The notes under the pieces: generated by a model
Told to the model about the DNA's origin: nothing
Seen by the model: only the letters and a program-made list of their open reading frames with translations
Databases searched by the model: none
Made by a program: the position numbers and the translations under genes
Shown here: positions 26,711-36,104 of the stretch, in pieces
Position numbering within the stretch: the first letter of the stretch is position 1
Layout of the letters: the number at the start of each line of letters is the position of its first letter
Assembly: GCF_002259415.1 (NCBI RefSeq)
Contig: NZ_NPFY01000036.1
Coordinates: forward strand, 124,001 to 188,000
Reading direction: 5' to 3'
Source of the DNA: Rhodococcus sp. 14-2470-1b
GTDB lineage: Bacteria; Actinomycetota; Actinomycetes; Mycobacteriales; Mycobacteriaceae
Length of the DNA: 64,000 nucleotides

Positions 26711-28095
26711 CCACACCCGAGCACTTCGACATCGCGATCATCGGATCGGGGTCAGGAAATTCCATTGCCGACGATCGCTTCGCCGACCTGAAAGTCGCGT
26801 TGTTCGAGGAGCATTCGCCGTTCGGCGGCACCTGCCTCAACGTCGGGTGCATTCCCACCAAGATGTTCGTGTACGCCTCCGAGGTCGCGCAGACCATCCG
26901 CGATTCCTCGCGCTACGGGATCGACGCGACGATCGACAAGGTGCGCTGGCCGGACATCGTGAACCGAGTGTTCGGCCGCATCGATCCCATCGCCGCCGGA
27001 GGCAAGGACTACCGCGAGAACGGCAGCCCCAACGTCACCCTCTTCAGCGGTCACGCCACGTTCGTCGGTCCCCGCACGATCGACACCGGAACCGGCTCGG
27101 TCATCACCGCCGACCAGGTCGTCGTCGCCGCCGGGTCCCGTCCGGTGATTCCCGACGCGGTCGCCGAGTCCGGCGTTCGCTACTACACCAACAGCGACAT
27201 CATGCGGCTGCCCGAGCTCCCCGAGCACATCGTCGTACTCGGATCCGGCTACATCGCAGCCGAATTCGCTCACGTCTTCGGCGCACTCGGCTCCAAGGTG
27301 TCGATCGTGGCACGCAAGAACGCCTTGCTGCGAGGGTTGGACGTCGATGTGTCCACCCGATTCACCGAGCTGGCGCAGCGAAGCTGGGACGTCCACCTCG
27401 ACTCGGGCGAGGTGTCCGCAGTCTCCGACGGCGACCGTGTCGGCCTCGAGCTGAAGGACGGAACCCGCGTGCTGGGTGACGTCCTGCTCGTCGCCGTCGG
27501 GCGTGAGCCGAACGGTGATCGACTGGGCGCGGAGGCAGGAGGCATCGAACTCGACGACGAAGGACGAATCGTCGTCGACGAGTTCGGCCGCACCACCGCC
27601 GACGGTGTGTTCGCCCTCGGCGACGTGTCGTCGGAGTATCAGCTCAAGCACGTCGCGAACCACGAAGCCCGGATCGTCCAACACAACCTTCTGCAGCACG
27701 AGTGGAACGACACCTCGTCGTTCCTGGCCTTCGACCACAGATTCGTGCCCGCAGCGGTGTTCACACACCCTCAGATCGCCGAGGTCGGCCTCACCGAGGA
27801 GCAGGCACGCGACGAAGGGTTCGACATCGCCGTCAAGATCCAGGACTACGGCGATGTGGCGTACGGCTGGGCGATGGAGGATCGTGACGGGTTCTGCAAG
27901 ATCGTCGCGGAGAAGAAGACCGGTCGGATTCTCGGCGCCCACGTGATCGGAGCTCAGGCCCCGACGGTGATCCAGCCACTCATCCAGGCAATGAGTTTCG
28001 GGACCACCGTCCCGGAGATGGCGCGCGGCCAGTACTGGATCCACCCGGGCCTACCCGAGGTGGTCGAGAACGCGCTTCTGGGCCTGGACATCTGA
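26707..28095 (+). CDS. mtr: Mycothione reductase
   Basis: Mtr reduces mycothiol disulfide with NADPH and keeps the cytosolic thiol pool reduced. The 462-residue flavoprotein has FAD-binding IAIIGSGSGNSI (residue ~9), the redox pair CLNVGC (Cys43, Cys48), NAD(P)-binding VVLGSGYIAAEFAH (~179) and the C-terminal WIHPGLPE with the active-site His. The ATG at 26707 is fixed by the ATGA overlap with the hydrolase; in-frame sequence further upstream is only an open shadow. Lipoamide dehydrogenase is excluded by the family-specific GIDATIDKVRWPDIVNRVF region and context. Confidence 0.94.
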   Translation: MTTPEHFDIAIIGSGSGNSIADDRFADLKVALFEEHSPFGGTCLNVGCIPTKMFVYASEVAQTIRDSSRYGIDATIDKVRWPDIVNRVFGRIDPIAAGGKDYRENGSPNVTLFSGHATFVGPRTIDTGTGSVITADQVVVAAGSRPVIPDAVAESGVRYYTNSDIMRLPELPEHIVVLGSGYIAAEFAHVFGALGSKVSIVARKNALLRGLDVDVSTRFTELAQRSWDVHLDSGEVSAVSDGDRVGLELKDGTRVLGDVLLVAVGREPNGDRLGAEAGGIELDDEGRIVVDEFGRTTADGVFALGDVSSEYQLKHVANHEARIVQHNLLQHEWNDTSSFLAFDHRFVPAAVFTHPQIAEVGLTEEQARDEGFDIAVKIQDYGDVAYGWAMEDRDGFCKIVAEKKTGRILGAHVIGAQAPTVIQPLIQAMSFGTTVPEMARGQYWIHPGLPEVVENALLGLDI

Positions 28096-28104
28096 CCGAG
28101 TAGA

Positions 28105-28671
28105 TCACCAGGGGCTGGTGCGCAGCACGATCTCCGTGGCGAGCTCGGCCGATGCGGCCGAGGGAATGTTGTCCACCCCGTCGAGTCGGACGACACGGAA
28201 ATCGCCGTAGACGAGGCGGCCACTGGCGTCCGCACCCGGTGCCCGGAGTGAACTCCCGACCACGAGGGTCGTCGGGATCTCCACGGCCGGGCAGTCGGCT
28301 GCGCGCACGGTTCCGTTCTCGTCGGCGATGGCTGGGTGGGTTCGGTTGCACACCACCAGCGACGTGAACTTGCCGAACGTGCGTGCTGCGAGGCCCCAGG
28401 CCAGCTCGGCGCCCACTCCGCTGCCGACCAGATGCACCCAGGGCAACCCGAGCTCGGTCAGCAACTCGAGCACTCCGTCGTGGTCGAGCCCGTTGATGTC
28501 CTCCACCGCAACGGTTTTGAGGTCCGAGTTGTGCAACCGCTCGGCTACGCTGTCGTACACATCGGGGGCATCGCCTGCGTCGGGGAGCAGCAGCACGACG
28601 TGCCGCGATTCCGGACCGGCGATGCGCAGGGTGCAGCTCCCGCCGCGGGCTGCAACGTGCTTGTGATCCAT
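28105..28671 (-). CDS. Small alpha/beta hydrolase-fold protein
   Basis: The 188-residue product contains VVLLLPDAGDAPDVYDSVAE (residues ~24-43), an oxyanion-type strand, and VHLVGSGVGAELAWGLA (~78-94), a nucleophile-elbow position in which Ser is kept. I see no convincing catalytic His, although the C-terminus is short, so activity is uncertain. The start at ATG 28671 is chosen because upstream in-frame sequence is Arg-rich shadow. It faces mtr with a 9-nt gap and diverges from the GntR gene. Confidence 0.72.
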   Translation of the reverse strand: MDHKHVAARGGSCTLRIAGPESRHVVLLLPDAGDAPDVYDSVAERLHNSDLKTVAVEDINGLDHDGVLELLTELGLPWVHLVGSGVGAELAWGLAARTFGKFTSLVVCNRTHPAIADENGTVRAADCPAVEIPTTLVVGSSLRAPGADASGRLVYGDFRVVRLDGVDNIPSAASAELATEIVLRTSPW

Positions 28672-28760
28672 GGGATACGACGCTACTGCACCCCGATGCC
28701 CACGATCCACAACGGACCTCTTCGCTCGCCGCCCTTGCCTCGGACCCGTTCGGGTTCTAT

Positions 28761-28784
28761 GGTTAGTTACATGAGTAATGAACC
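28761..28784. promoter_or_regulatory. Inverted repeat, candidate operator of the GntR/YtrA regulator
   Basis: GGTTAGTTAC and GTAATGAACC are inverted copies (8 of 10 positions pair) separated by ATGA. The palindrome lies 18 nt upstream of the regulator start, in the promoter of the three-gene regulator-ABC operon. Autoregulation by the YtrA-type protein is inferred. Confidence 0.6.
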
Positions 28785-28802
28785 GCTTAAGCAACCAAGC
28801 TC

Positions 28803-29177
28803 GTGGACCTCGCGCTGATGGACGAAGGTCGCCCGCTCTTCATCCAGATCGCCGAGATGGTGGAGAACTCGATCATCGACGGCGGACTCGCCGAGGAAAG
28901 CCAGGTCCCCTCGACCAACGAGCTGGCGGCCTTCCATCGCATCAACCCCGCAACCGCAGGTAAGGGCCTGACCAAGCTGGTTGCCGACGGCATCCTCTAC
29001 AAGAAACGAGGTATCGGCATGTTCGTCACCACCGGTGCACGCGACGCGCTGAGATTTCGTCGACGAGACGGCTTCGCCGATCAATTCATCAGGCCGTTGG
29101 TCACCGAGGCACGCAAGCTCGGCATGACCGTCGACGAACTCAAGTCCATGCTCGACAACTGGGAGGAAGCACCATGA
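28803..29177 (+). CDS. GntR family regulator, YtrA type
   Basis: The 124-residue protein is one winged helix (residues ~10-78; EESQVPSTNELAAFHRINPA is the recognition helix region) followed by a short helical tail, the size and layout of the YtrA subfamily. YtrA regulators repress adjacent ABC exporter genes and respond to cell-wall-active compounds in Bacillus. The GTG at 28803 starts the protein; the stop shares ATGA with the ABC ATPase gene, so the two are co-translated. A palindrome sits just upstream. Confidence 0.9.
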   Translation: MDLALMDEGRPLFIQIAEMVENSIIDGGLAEESQVPSTNELAAFHRINPATAGKGLTKLVADGILYKKRGIGMFVTTGARDALRFRRRDGFADQFIRPLVTEARKLGMTVDELKSMLDNWEEAP

Positions 29178-30130
29178 ACGCCCGTCACGACCTCACCGTG
29201 GTCGACGACTCTCCAGTCATCGCTTCGGTCCGCAACCTCACCAAGACCTACGGGGACTTCACCGCCGTCGACGGTGTCGACTTCGACCTGCACGCCGACA
29301 AGATCTACGGTCTACTCGGTCGCAACGGCGCAGGCAAGACGACGGTCATGCAGTTGCTCACAGCGCAGAATCGCCAGAGCGCGGGCACCGTCGAGGTGTT
29401 CGGGATGCCGCCGTTCGAGAACAGTGCGGTCTCGGCCGACGTCTGCTTCGTCAAGGAAAGCCAGAAGTATCCTGACGACTTCAAGGTCCGTCACGTACTC
29501 ACGTGCGCTGCACGGCTTCTCCCGCACTGGGATCGGACCTTCGCCGACGAACTGGTCCGCGATTTCGATCTGCCGCCCTCCCGCAAGGTCAAGAAGCTCT
29601 CACGCGGTATGACCTCCGCGCTGGGAATCGTCATCGGGCTGGCGTCACGTGCACCGCTGACCTTCTTCGACGAACCGTACCTGGGACTCGACGCCGTTGC
29701 GCGACACATGTTCTACGACCGCCTGTTGGCCGATTATGCCGAGAACCCGCGCACGATCGTGCTGTCGACCCACCTGATCGACGAGGTGAGCGACCTGATC
29801 GAGCACGTGCTGCTGATCGACAAGGGGCGCATCGTCATCGATGCCGACGCCGACGATCTACGCCACAGCGCATTCGTGATCTCGGGCGCCGCGGACGCAG
29901 TCGAGAAGCTCGTCGCCGATCACACTGTGTTGCACCGAGAGTCACTCGGGTCCATGGCCAGGGTCAGTATCGACGCTGCCCTCACCGACGCACAACGAGC
30001 ACATGCATCTTCCCTCGGCCTCGCCACCGAGCCACTGTCGCTGCAGCAGTTGGTCATTCGGAACACCACCGCGTACGGCCGGGGCGCCTCCCTCACGCCC
30101 GATCACGCCACCGAGGAGTCGGTCTCATGA
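29174..30130 (+). CDS. ABC transporter ATP-binding protein (YtrB-like)
   Basis: The 318-residue ATPase has Walker A LLGRNGAGKTTVMQLL (residues ~46-61), a changed signature LSRGMTSALGIV (~143) in place of LSGGQ, and Walker B TFFDEPYLGLD (~166), then a C-terminal region of about 90 residues. The loose signature is common in YtrB-like exporters. It is expected to pair with the membrane protein encoded next. ATGA overlaps on both sides show a tight three-gene operon. Confidence 0.92.
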   Translation: MNARHDLTVVDDSPVIASVRNLTKTYGDFTAVDGVDFDLHADKIYGLLGRNGAGKTTVMQLLTAQNRQSAGTVEVFGMPPFENSAVSADVCFVKESQKYPDDFKVRHVLTCAARLLPHWDRTFADELVRDFDLPPSRKVKKLSRGMTSALGIVIGLASRAPLTFFDEPYLGLDAVARHMFYDRLLADYAENPRTIVLSTHLIDEVSDLIEHVLLIDKGRIVIDADADDLRHSAFVISGAADAVEKLVADHTVLHRESLGSMARVSIDAALTDAQRAHASSLGLATEPLSLQQLVIRNTTAYGRGASLTPDHATEESVS

Positions 30131-30822
30131 AACGAACGTTCGACGTCGCCCGTCTGCATACGGTCGCGTGGCCGCTGATCATCGGCTGGCCCCTCGGAAT
30201 TCTCGCCATCTCGTTCGCCATCTGCTACGTCATCTTCGCGTTGATACCCACCACCGACAGCGACTACAACTTCACCGGTGCACTGTTCTCGATGTACGGA
30301 TTCGCGGTGGGGTTCTATCTGCAGGCCGTGACCCAGACGTTCCCGTTCGCGCTCGGAATATCGGTGACCAGACGCGAATTCTTCACCGCCACTGCACTGG
30401 TCGGCGTCGTTCAGTCTGCGGTACTGGCAACTGTCGTGTGGATTCTGTCCGCCGTGGAAGCCGCCACCGGAGGCTTCGGCGTCAAGCTGCGGATGTTCGG
30501 AATCGTCCGATACGTGACGGGCAATCCAGCCGTGCAATGGTTCGGCTTGTTCGCGACGCTGCTGCTCGTCGCCGCGATCGGACTGTTCCTGGGGGTCGCC
30601 TACCAGCAATACCGAGTGAACGGCGTCCTCGCCATCGGCCTGGGCACCGTCGTCCTCGTCGGAGGTGGCGCCATCCTCGTCACGTGGCAACGCTGGTGGC
30701 CGCAGGTCGGACGCTTCTTCCTCGACACGCCTGCGCTCGTACTGCTCGGCGTCATACCCCTGGTCCTCGCTGGACTGTTCGCGGTCACCGGATGGGCAGG
30801 GTTGCGGTCGGCAACACCGTAA
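30127..30822 (+). CDS. ABC transporter membrane subunit (unknown substrate)
   Basis: The 231-residue protein has about six hydrophobic segments (for example IIGWPLGILAISFAICYVIF at residues ~19-38 and two segments in the last 70 residues). No family-specific motif is visible, so it is assigned by hydrophobicity and by its operon with the regulator and ATPase. The ATG at 30127 overlaps the ATPase stop as ATGA; longer open sequence upstream is the ATPase read in another frame. It faces cobQ with an 8-nt gap. Confidence 0.85.
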   Translation: MKRTFDVARLHTVAWPLIIGWPLGILAISFAICYVIFALIPTTDSDYNFTGALFSMYGFAVGFYLQAVTQTFPFALGISVTRREFFTATALVGVVQSAVLATVVWILSAVEAATGGFGVKLRMFGIVRYVTGNPAVQWFGLFATLLLVAAIGLFLGVAYQQYRVNGVLAIGLGTVVLVGGGAILVTWQRWWPQVGRFFLDTPALVLLGVIPLVLAGLFAVTGWAGLRSATP

Positions 30823-30830
30823 CCTGACGC

Positions 30831-32339
30831 TCAGGCGTCGACGCCTCGCTCGATGACACCGAGCAGGGCGTCGACGTCGACGTTGTTCTCGACGAGGTCG
30901 GCCAGCAGATCCAGTTGGTCCTGACGAAGCTGCGCGACGCTGGTATCCGGCGACACCGCGAACCCCGACCGCCCCGACAGTCGAGCGGCCCAGCGCAGGA
31001 ACTCGCGACGGAAGTCGTCGGACTCGAGCACACCGTGCCAATGCGTACCGATCACCGACCCTCGCACACTGCCCTCGGACTTGCCATCGGCGTACGTCAG
31101 CAGCGGCGAATCGCCGGCGCGTACAACGCGGCCATGATGAATCTCGTAACCGGACACCGCCGAATCGGCAAACCGAGGCGACGAACCCTGCACACGCGCC
31201 AGCACCTTGTCCGCACGGAATTCGATGTCGAGATCGAGAAGACCGAGTCCGTCGATCTTCTCGACGTCGGACTCGACTCCATCCGAGATGGTCTGCCCCA
31301 GCATCTGGTACCCGCCGCAGATGCCCAGAACGGGCCGCCCGGTGCGGCCACGTTCCTCGAGCGCCTCCGCCAGACCTGTCTTGCGCAGCCACGCCAGATC
31401 GGACAACGTCGCTTTGCTTCCCGGCACGACGACAAGATCGGCGTCGGGCAGCCGCGACGGCTCCGTCACCCACTGAACAGACACACCTGGCTCGCACGCG
31501 AGCGCCTCGACGTCCGTCGTGTTGGATATGCGGGGCAGCCGAATCGCTGCCACCCGCAGCCATTGTTCGCCCACCGGACGTGACGGACGGCCCACCGGCG
31601 CGTCGGCTACCACCCCGAGCGAATCCTCGGCGTCCATCCACAGTTCTTCGCAATACGGCACGACGCCGAACGTCGGCCTGTCCGTGAGTGATCGAAGTTG
31701 ATCGAGTCCCGGCTCCAGCAACGCCGGATCACCTCGAAACTTGTTGATCACGAACCCCTTGATCAACGCCTGATCCTCGGGCGACAGCACGGCGATCGTT
31801 CCGTAGAGATGAGCCAGTACTCCCCCGCGGTCGATGTCTCCGACTACCACCACCGGTATCGACGCAGCGGTGGCCAGTCCCATGTTCGCGAGATCCGTTG
31901 CACGTAGGTTGATCTCGGCAGGAGAACCAGCGCCCTCGCAGATCACCACGTCGAATTCACCGCGGAGGGACTCGAGTTCCGCGGCGACGACCGCGCGTAG
32001 GGCCTGCCGGTGCTCGATGTAGTTGGACGCGGACACCTGCGCCACCGCGCGTCCGCGCACCACCAACTGCGAGGTGCGGTCGCTTCCCGGTTTGAGCAGA
32101 ACCGGATTGAACCGCACGCTCGGCTCCAGACCGCACGCCGCCGCCTGCAGTGCCTGCGCCCGCCCGATCTCCCCGCCGTCGAGCGTCACCACCGAGTTGT
32201 TGGACATGTTCTGCGCCTTGAACGGGGCCACCGACACGCCTCGGCGCGCCAGCATCCGGCACAGTCCCGCCACCAACACGCTCTTACCTGCGTCGGACGT
32301 CGTACCCGCGACCAGCAGCGCACCACTCAGAGCTATCAC
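30831..32339 (-). CDS. cobQ: Adenosylcobyric acid synthase
   Basis: CobQ amidates the b, d, e and g side chains of adenosylcobyrinate a,c-diamide. The 502-residue product has the ATPase part [19 protein letters not shown] (residues ~10-28) with [10 protein letters not shown] (~40), and a C-terminal glutamine amidotransferase with Cys in [12 protein letters not shown] (~340) and His in GTHWHGVLE. The GTG at 32339 follows a duplicated spacer after map. It lies away from the cobO-cobB operon and has no riboswitch of its own here. Confidence 0.95.
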   Translation of the reverse strand: MIALSGALLVAGTTSDAGKSVLVAGLCRMLARRGVSVAPFKAQNMSNNSVVTLDGGEIGRAQALQAAACGLEPSVRFNPVLLKPGSDRTSQLVVRGRAVAQVSASNYIEHRQALRAVVAAELESLRGEFDVVICEGAGSPAEINLRATDLANMGLATAASIPVVVVGDIDRGGVLAHLYGTIAVLSPEDQALIKGFVINKFRGDPALLEPGLDQLRSLTDRPTFGVVPYCEELWMDAEDSLGVVADAPVGRPSRPVGEQWLRVAAIRLPRISNTTDVEALACEPGVSVQWVTEPSRLPDADLVVVPGSKATLSDLAWLRKTGLAEALEERGRTGRPVLGICGGYQMLGQTISDGVESDVEKIDGLGLLDLDIEFRADKVLARVQGSSPRFADSAVSGYEIHHGRVVRAGDSPLLTYADGKSEGSVRGSVIGTHWHGVLESDDFRREFLRWAARLSGRSGFAVSPDTSVAQLRQDQLDLLADLVENNVDVDALLGVIERGVDA

Positions 32340-32340
32340 A

Positions 32341-32411
32341 ACGCAACGTTCATTCCGCAGGCTCCACTCACGGCCGACGCAACGTTCATTCCGCAGGCTC
32401 CACTCACGGCA
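32341..32411 (-). repeat. 36-bp period tandem duplication between map and cobQ
   Basis: A 35-bp unit at 32341-32375 recurs at 32377-32411. On the minus strand each copy reads GCCGTGAGTGGAGCCTGCGG then AATGAACGTTGCGT. The copy nearer map includes the map TGA. It is the best-preserved member of the GAGTGGAGCC repeat family seen at two other loci. Confidence 0.9.
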
Positions 32412-33279
32412 GGGTGAGAATTTCGCAGCCCGTATCCGTGACGACGAGGGTGTGCTCGAACTGCGCGGTCCACTTGCGGTCCCTCGTCACCACTGTCCAG
32501 CCGTCGTCCCACATCTCGCCGTCGATGGTGCCCAGGTTGATCATGGGCTCGATCGTGAAGGTCATACCCGGCTCGATGACGGTGTCCACCGACGGCTGGT
32601 CGTAATGCAGCACGACCAGACCGTTGTGGAACGTGGTGCCGATGCCGTGGCCGGTGAAATCCTCCACGACCCCGTAGCCGAACCGATGCGCGTACGACTC
32701 GATGACGCGGCCCACGACGTTGAGCGCGCGGCCAGGCTTGACCGCCTTGATGGCACGCATCGTCGCTTCGTGCGTGCGCTCGACGAGCAACCGCGCCTCT
32801 TCGGATACGTTCCCGGCGAGGAATGTCGCGTTGGTGTCCCCATGAACACCGTCGATGTAGGCGGTCACGTCGATGTTGACGATGTCACCGTCCTGAACGA
32901 CGGTCGAATCGGGGATGCCGTGGCAGATGACCTCGTTGAGAGAGGTGCAGCAGGATTTCGGGAATCCCCTGTATCCCAACGTCGACGGATACGCACCGTG
33001 GTCGATCATGTACTCGTGCGCGATGCGGTCGAGTTGATCGGTCGTCACACCTGGCGCGACGGCTTTTCCCGCTTCCTGGAGTGCGCGAGCGGCGATCGTG
33101 GACGCAACTCGCATCTTCTCGATCACCTCGGGCGTCTGAACCCACGGCTCGCTGCCTTCGTTCGCCGTCGGCTTCCACGCGTACTCCGGTCTTTCGATCG
33201 ACGCTGGAACGGACAGAACCGGTGATACGACACCCGGCACGAGTGGCTGGCGCGGCTTGCTCTCGGCGGTCACAGACAT
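32404..33279 (-). CDS. map: Methionine aminopeptidase, type I
   Basis: Map removes the initiator Met from new proteins. The 291-residue product has the pita-bread fold ligands: Asp in [18 protein letters not shown] (residues ~158-175), His in [11 protein letters not shown] (~226), Glu in [12 protein letters not shown] (~251) and the late Glu in [13 protein letters not shown] (~277). The N-terminal extension (residues 1-45, with the SH3-binding-like ELxPGVVSPxxxVP arrangement) is typical of the longer mycobacterial-type MapB. The ATG at 33279 starts it. Confidence 0.96.
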   Translation of the reverse strand: MSVTAESKPRQPLVPGVVSPVLSVPASIERPEYAWKPTANEGSEPWVQTPEVIEKMRVASTIAARALQEAGKAVAPGVTTDQLDRIAHEYMIDHGAYPSTLGYRGFPKSCCTSLNEVICHGIPDSTVVQDGDIVNIDVTAYIDGVHGDTNATFLAGNVSEEARLLVERTHEATMRAIKAVKPGRALNVVGRVIESYAHRFGYGVVEDFTGHGIGTTFHNGLVVLHYDQPSVDTVIEPGMTFTIEPMINLGTIDGEMWDDGWTVVTRDRKWTAQFEHTLVVTDTGCEILTLP

Positions 33280-33312
33280 GTGTCCAGGGTAGTCGGTGAG
33301 GCTCGAACCCGA

Positions 33313-33373
33313 TTGTCACGGCCCGACACGTCTCAAGCTATGATGCAGGTCACAGCACCCCGAGGAGCCCGAC
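33313..33373 (+). promoter_or_regulatory. Candidate promoter and ribosome site of the GAF-LuxR gene
   Basis: TATGAT at 33339-33344 is a near-consensus -10. TTGTCA at 33313-33318 is the best -35 but is 20 nt away, longer than usual. GAGGAG at 33362-33367 supports the GTG start at 33374. Confidence 0.45.
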
Positions 33374-34255
33374 GTGTCGACCGACCAAGTCCCACGACCC
33401 CGCACACGTGACGGCGTTCTCCGTCCACGTGATGGGGATGCGCTGCGCGCCGAATTGAGGCACATCGCCGACGCGTCGGGGGTTCCGGTCGTGTTCGGCG
33501 GCGAAGTCGACTCGCACACATTGTGCCTCAGCCACTTTCACGGCACCAGAACACGAGGCCTGGACGGACTCGTCATTCCGAGCAGATCCGGCCTCGGCGG
33601 ACGAGTTCTGGATCAGCGTCGGCCTGCCGCGGTCAGTGACTACCGAGCGTCGATGTACATCACCCACGATTACGATCAGCCGGTCCTCGGCGAGGGTCTG
33701 CAATCGATTCTGGCCGTGCCTGTCGTCGTCGCGGGGGCGTCGCGGGCGGTGATGTACGCGGCGATCCGGGAGCGTGGACCGATGGGCGACCGCGTCGCGG
33801 ACAGCATGATCCGCGCATCGAAGCGACTGGCGCAGGAAATCGCCGTCCGCGACGAGGTAGACCGTCGGCTGCGTTTGATGGACAGTGTCGCCGCACACCC
33901 GGCTGCGCCCTCGACGTCGGCGACGGAGACCCTGCGCGAGATCCACGCCGAGTTGCGTACCCTATCGGGATCCGACATCGACGAAGCCGTGGCAGCGCGC
34001 CTCGTGGAACTGTCCGACCGGATCGCAGGCTCGTTGCGCGGTCCCGCCGTGGAGTCGGACGTGACACTCTCCGCTCGCGAAACCGACGTTCTCGCGCAGA
34101 TCGCACTGGGCTGCACCAACGCCGAGGCAGCAGCGAGGCTGTCGCTGAGGCCGGAGACGGTCAAGTCCTACCTTCGGTCGATCATGAGCAAGACCGGTAC
34201 GCGCACTCGCCACGAATCCGTCGTCGCCGCACGCCGTTTGGGTCTTCTCCCCTAG
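33374..34255 (+). CDS. LuxR-type regulator with GAF-like sensor domain
   Basis: The 293-residue protein has a GAF-like N-terminal domain (residues ~20-155: LRHIADASGVPVVFGGEV, LDGLVIPSRSGLGGRVLDQ, LQSILAVPVVVAGASRAVMY), a helical linker, and a C-terminal LuxR helix-turn-helix (~227-290, LSARETDVLAQIALGCTNAE then VKSYLRSIMSKTGTRTRHES). Such proteins sense a small molecule. No target operon is evident: map lies divergently upstream and the PBP gene converges with a 4-nt overlap. Confidence 0.88.
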   Translation: MSTDQVPRPRTRDGVLRPRDGDALRAELRHIADASGVPVVFGGEVDSHTLCLSHFHGTRTRGLDGLVIPSRSGLGGRVLDQRRPAAVSDYRASMYITHDYDQPVLGEGLQSILAVPVVVAGASRAVMYAAIRERGPMGDRVADSMIRASKRLAQEIAVRDEVDRRLRLMDSVAAHPAAPSTSATETLREIHAELRTLSGSDIDEAVAARLVELSDRIAGSLRGPAVESDVTLSARETDVLAQIALGCTNAEAAARLSLRPETVKSYLRSIMSKTGTRTRHESVVAARRLGLLP

Positions 34256-36063
34256 TAGCCGGCAGGCAATTGCTCGAACATCTGACGAGTGACCGCCACC
34301 GCGTTGTCCGAGCTGCCACCGCGAACCACCAGGGTCGCGAACGCCAGATCGCCTCGATAGCCGACGAACCACGCGTGTGATCCACCGTCGACCTCGGCTT
34401 CACCGGTCTTGCCGTATACCTCACCCTGGTCGGCGATCCGCTCGGCTGTTCCGCTGGTCACCACCGAGCGCATCATGCCGCGAAGTCCGTCGACCATCGC
34501 AGGTTCGATCTGCGGGTGTTCCCCCTCGATCGTGGTCTCCCGTCCGACGATGAGAGTGGGCACCGGCGTCGAGCCGTTGGCCACCGTGGCCGCCGCCAAC
34601 GCCATGCCGAAGGTGGACACCACCACCTTGCCCTGGCCGAAGCCGTCCTCGGTGCGCTGCACCAACTCCTCCGCCGGAGGAACCGAGCCGGAGTCCGTCG
34701 GCAGGCCGACCACGTCGTACTCCGGACCGATGCCGAACTGCGACGCCGCCACCGTCAACGCGTCGGGCGCCATCTCGCTCGCCAATTTCGCGAACGACGT
34801 GTTGCACGACCTCGTGAACGCCGTTCCCATGGAGACGTTTCCGAGCGAGAACTCGTTGTAGTTCGGGATGCTGCGTTCGCCGATCTCGATGCGGCCCGGG
34901 CACGGAACCGTGGTCTCCGGGCCCGCGAGTCCGTTGGAGATGGCGGCACCGGCAGTGATGATCTTGAAGGTCGATCCCGGCGGATACAGGCCGGCGGATG
35001 CAACAGGACCATCCCTGTCTGCTGCCTTGTTCTGCGCGACGGCGAGGACGGCTCCGGTCGACGGTTGGATCACCACCGTCATCGCCTGCTCGGCGCGTGC
35101 GTCCACCGCATTCTGTGCTGCAACCTGGATGTTGCGATCGAGACTGATCGAGAACGACGGCGCGGGCTCGGGCGGCGTGTCGGTCAACACGTCGATGTCG
35201 ACGCCGTTCCGGTTGACCGTCACCACGCTCCACCCGGCCTTGCCATCGACCTCGTCGATAACGGATTTCTTGACCTGAGAGACCAGGTCGGGAGCGAAGT
35301 TCCTGTCGGTGGACAGCAGATCCGATTCGTCCGACGTCGATACTCCCGACAATCCCGCGAGTGCCGACGCGACCGTTTGGTAGTCCTCGTCCCGGAGCAA
35401 CGCAACCGGGTACGCGCCGTCGACGGACGTCGCGGACTCCACGATGCTCTGCGCCGAGATGCTGGAGTCGAACGGAGCGAGAAGCCTGGCGAGGTTCGTG
35501 GCCGTCGCGACGATGTTGTCCGACTCGTCGGCGGTGACCTTGATGCGATGTACGACGCCCGGAACCAACACGTCGGTACCGGAGCGTTCGTTCACACGCG
35601 CCCGCGGCGGTGCCGTCGACCGCAGAGCCATGGTTTGCGTTTCTCCCAGGCCGGGGTGGATGTCGGTCGAGGTCCACCGCACGCCCCACTGCCCGTCTGT
35701 GCGTCCCATACGCAGTTCGCCGTCGTACGTCCACACGCGGTCCTTCGGCAGGTGCCACTCGTAGGTGTAGCCGACCGTGGCCGTGTCCCCGTCGACCCGA
35801 ACCGAAGTTGTCGTAGCATCCAGCGATTCGGCTTGCAGGTTGCTCCAGGCGTCCGACAACGCGGCGGACGCGACGTCCGGACGATCGGTGTCGGCCGCGG
35901 CGGCGTCGATGTTCTGCGAGGAGAATGCATCGAGGAAAGCCTGCGCCGCGGGTTCGGGTCCCGCCGGACTCGGCGTGCAGGCCACCGCCGATCCCGACAC
36001 CACCACACCCGCAGCCGCGACGACGAGGCAACGACGAACACCCGAAAATTTCATTGCGCTCAT
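34252..36063 (-). CDS. Penicillin-binding transpeptidase lipoprotein
   Basis: The 603-residue protein has a signal peptide with lipobox SAVAC (Cys29), an NTF2-like MecA_N domain (residues ~32-150), a dimerisation region and a transpeptidase domain with all three motifs: STFK (Ser364-Lys367), SCN (419-421) and KTG (552-554). It cross-links peptidoglycan on the outer membrane face. The position matches the PBP lipoprotein Rv2864c of mycobacteria. ATG 36063 is used; ATG 36054 is an equally possible start. The upstream open frame is not coding. Confidence 0.93.
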   Translation of the reverse strand: MSAMKFSGVRRCLVVAAAGVVVSGSAVACTPSPAGPEPAAQAFLDAFSSQNIDAAAADTDRPDVASAALSDAWSNLQAESLDATTTSVRVDGDTATVGYTYEWHLPKDRVWTYDGELRMGRTDGQWGVRWTSTDIHPGLGETQTMALRSTAPPRARVNERSGTDVLVPGVVHRIKVTADESDNIVATATNLARLLAPFDSSISAQSIVESATSVDGAYPVALLRDEDYQTVASALAGLSGVSTSDESDLLSTDRNFAPDLVSQVKKSVIDEVDGKAGWSVVTVNRNGVDIDVLTDTPPEPAPSFSISLDRNIQVAAQNAVDARAEQAMTVVIQPSTGAVLAVAQNKAADRDGPVASAGLYPPGSTFKIITAGAAISNGLAGPETTVPCPGRIEIGERSIPNYNEFSLGNVSMGTAFTRSCNTSFAKLASEMAPDALTVAASQFGIGPEYDVVGLPTDSGSVPPAEELVQRTEDGFGQGKVVVSTFGMALAAATVANGSTPVPTLIVGRETTIEGEHPQIEPAMVDGLRGMMRSVVTSGTAERIADQGEVYGKTGEAEVDGGSHAWFVGYRGDLAFATLVVRGGSSDNAVAVTRQMFEQLPAGY

Positions 36064-36104
36064 CGTAGTTCGGCGACGCCCGCGTCCCCGGCAACGAATC
36101 GCTG

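Noticed and set aside
25636-28095. Apparent 819-residue hydrolase-mtr fusion
   Set aside because: The frame of mtr is simply open upstream; the real hydrolase is in another frame and the ATGA overlap sets the mtr start.
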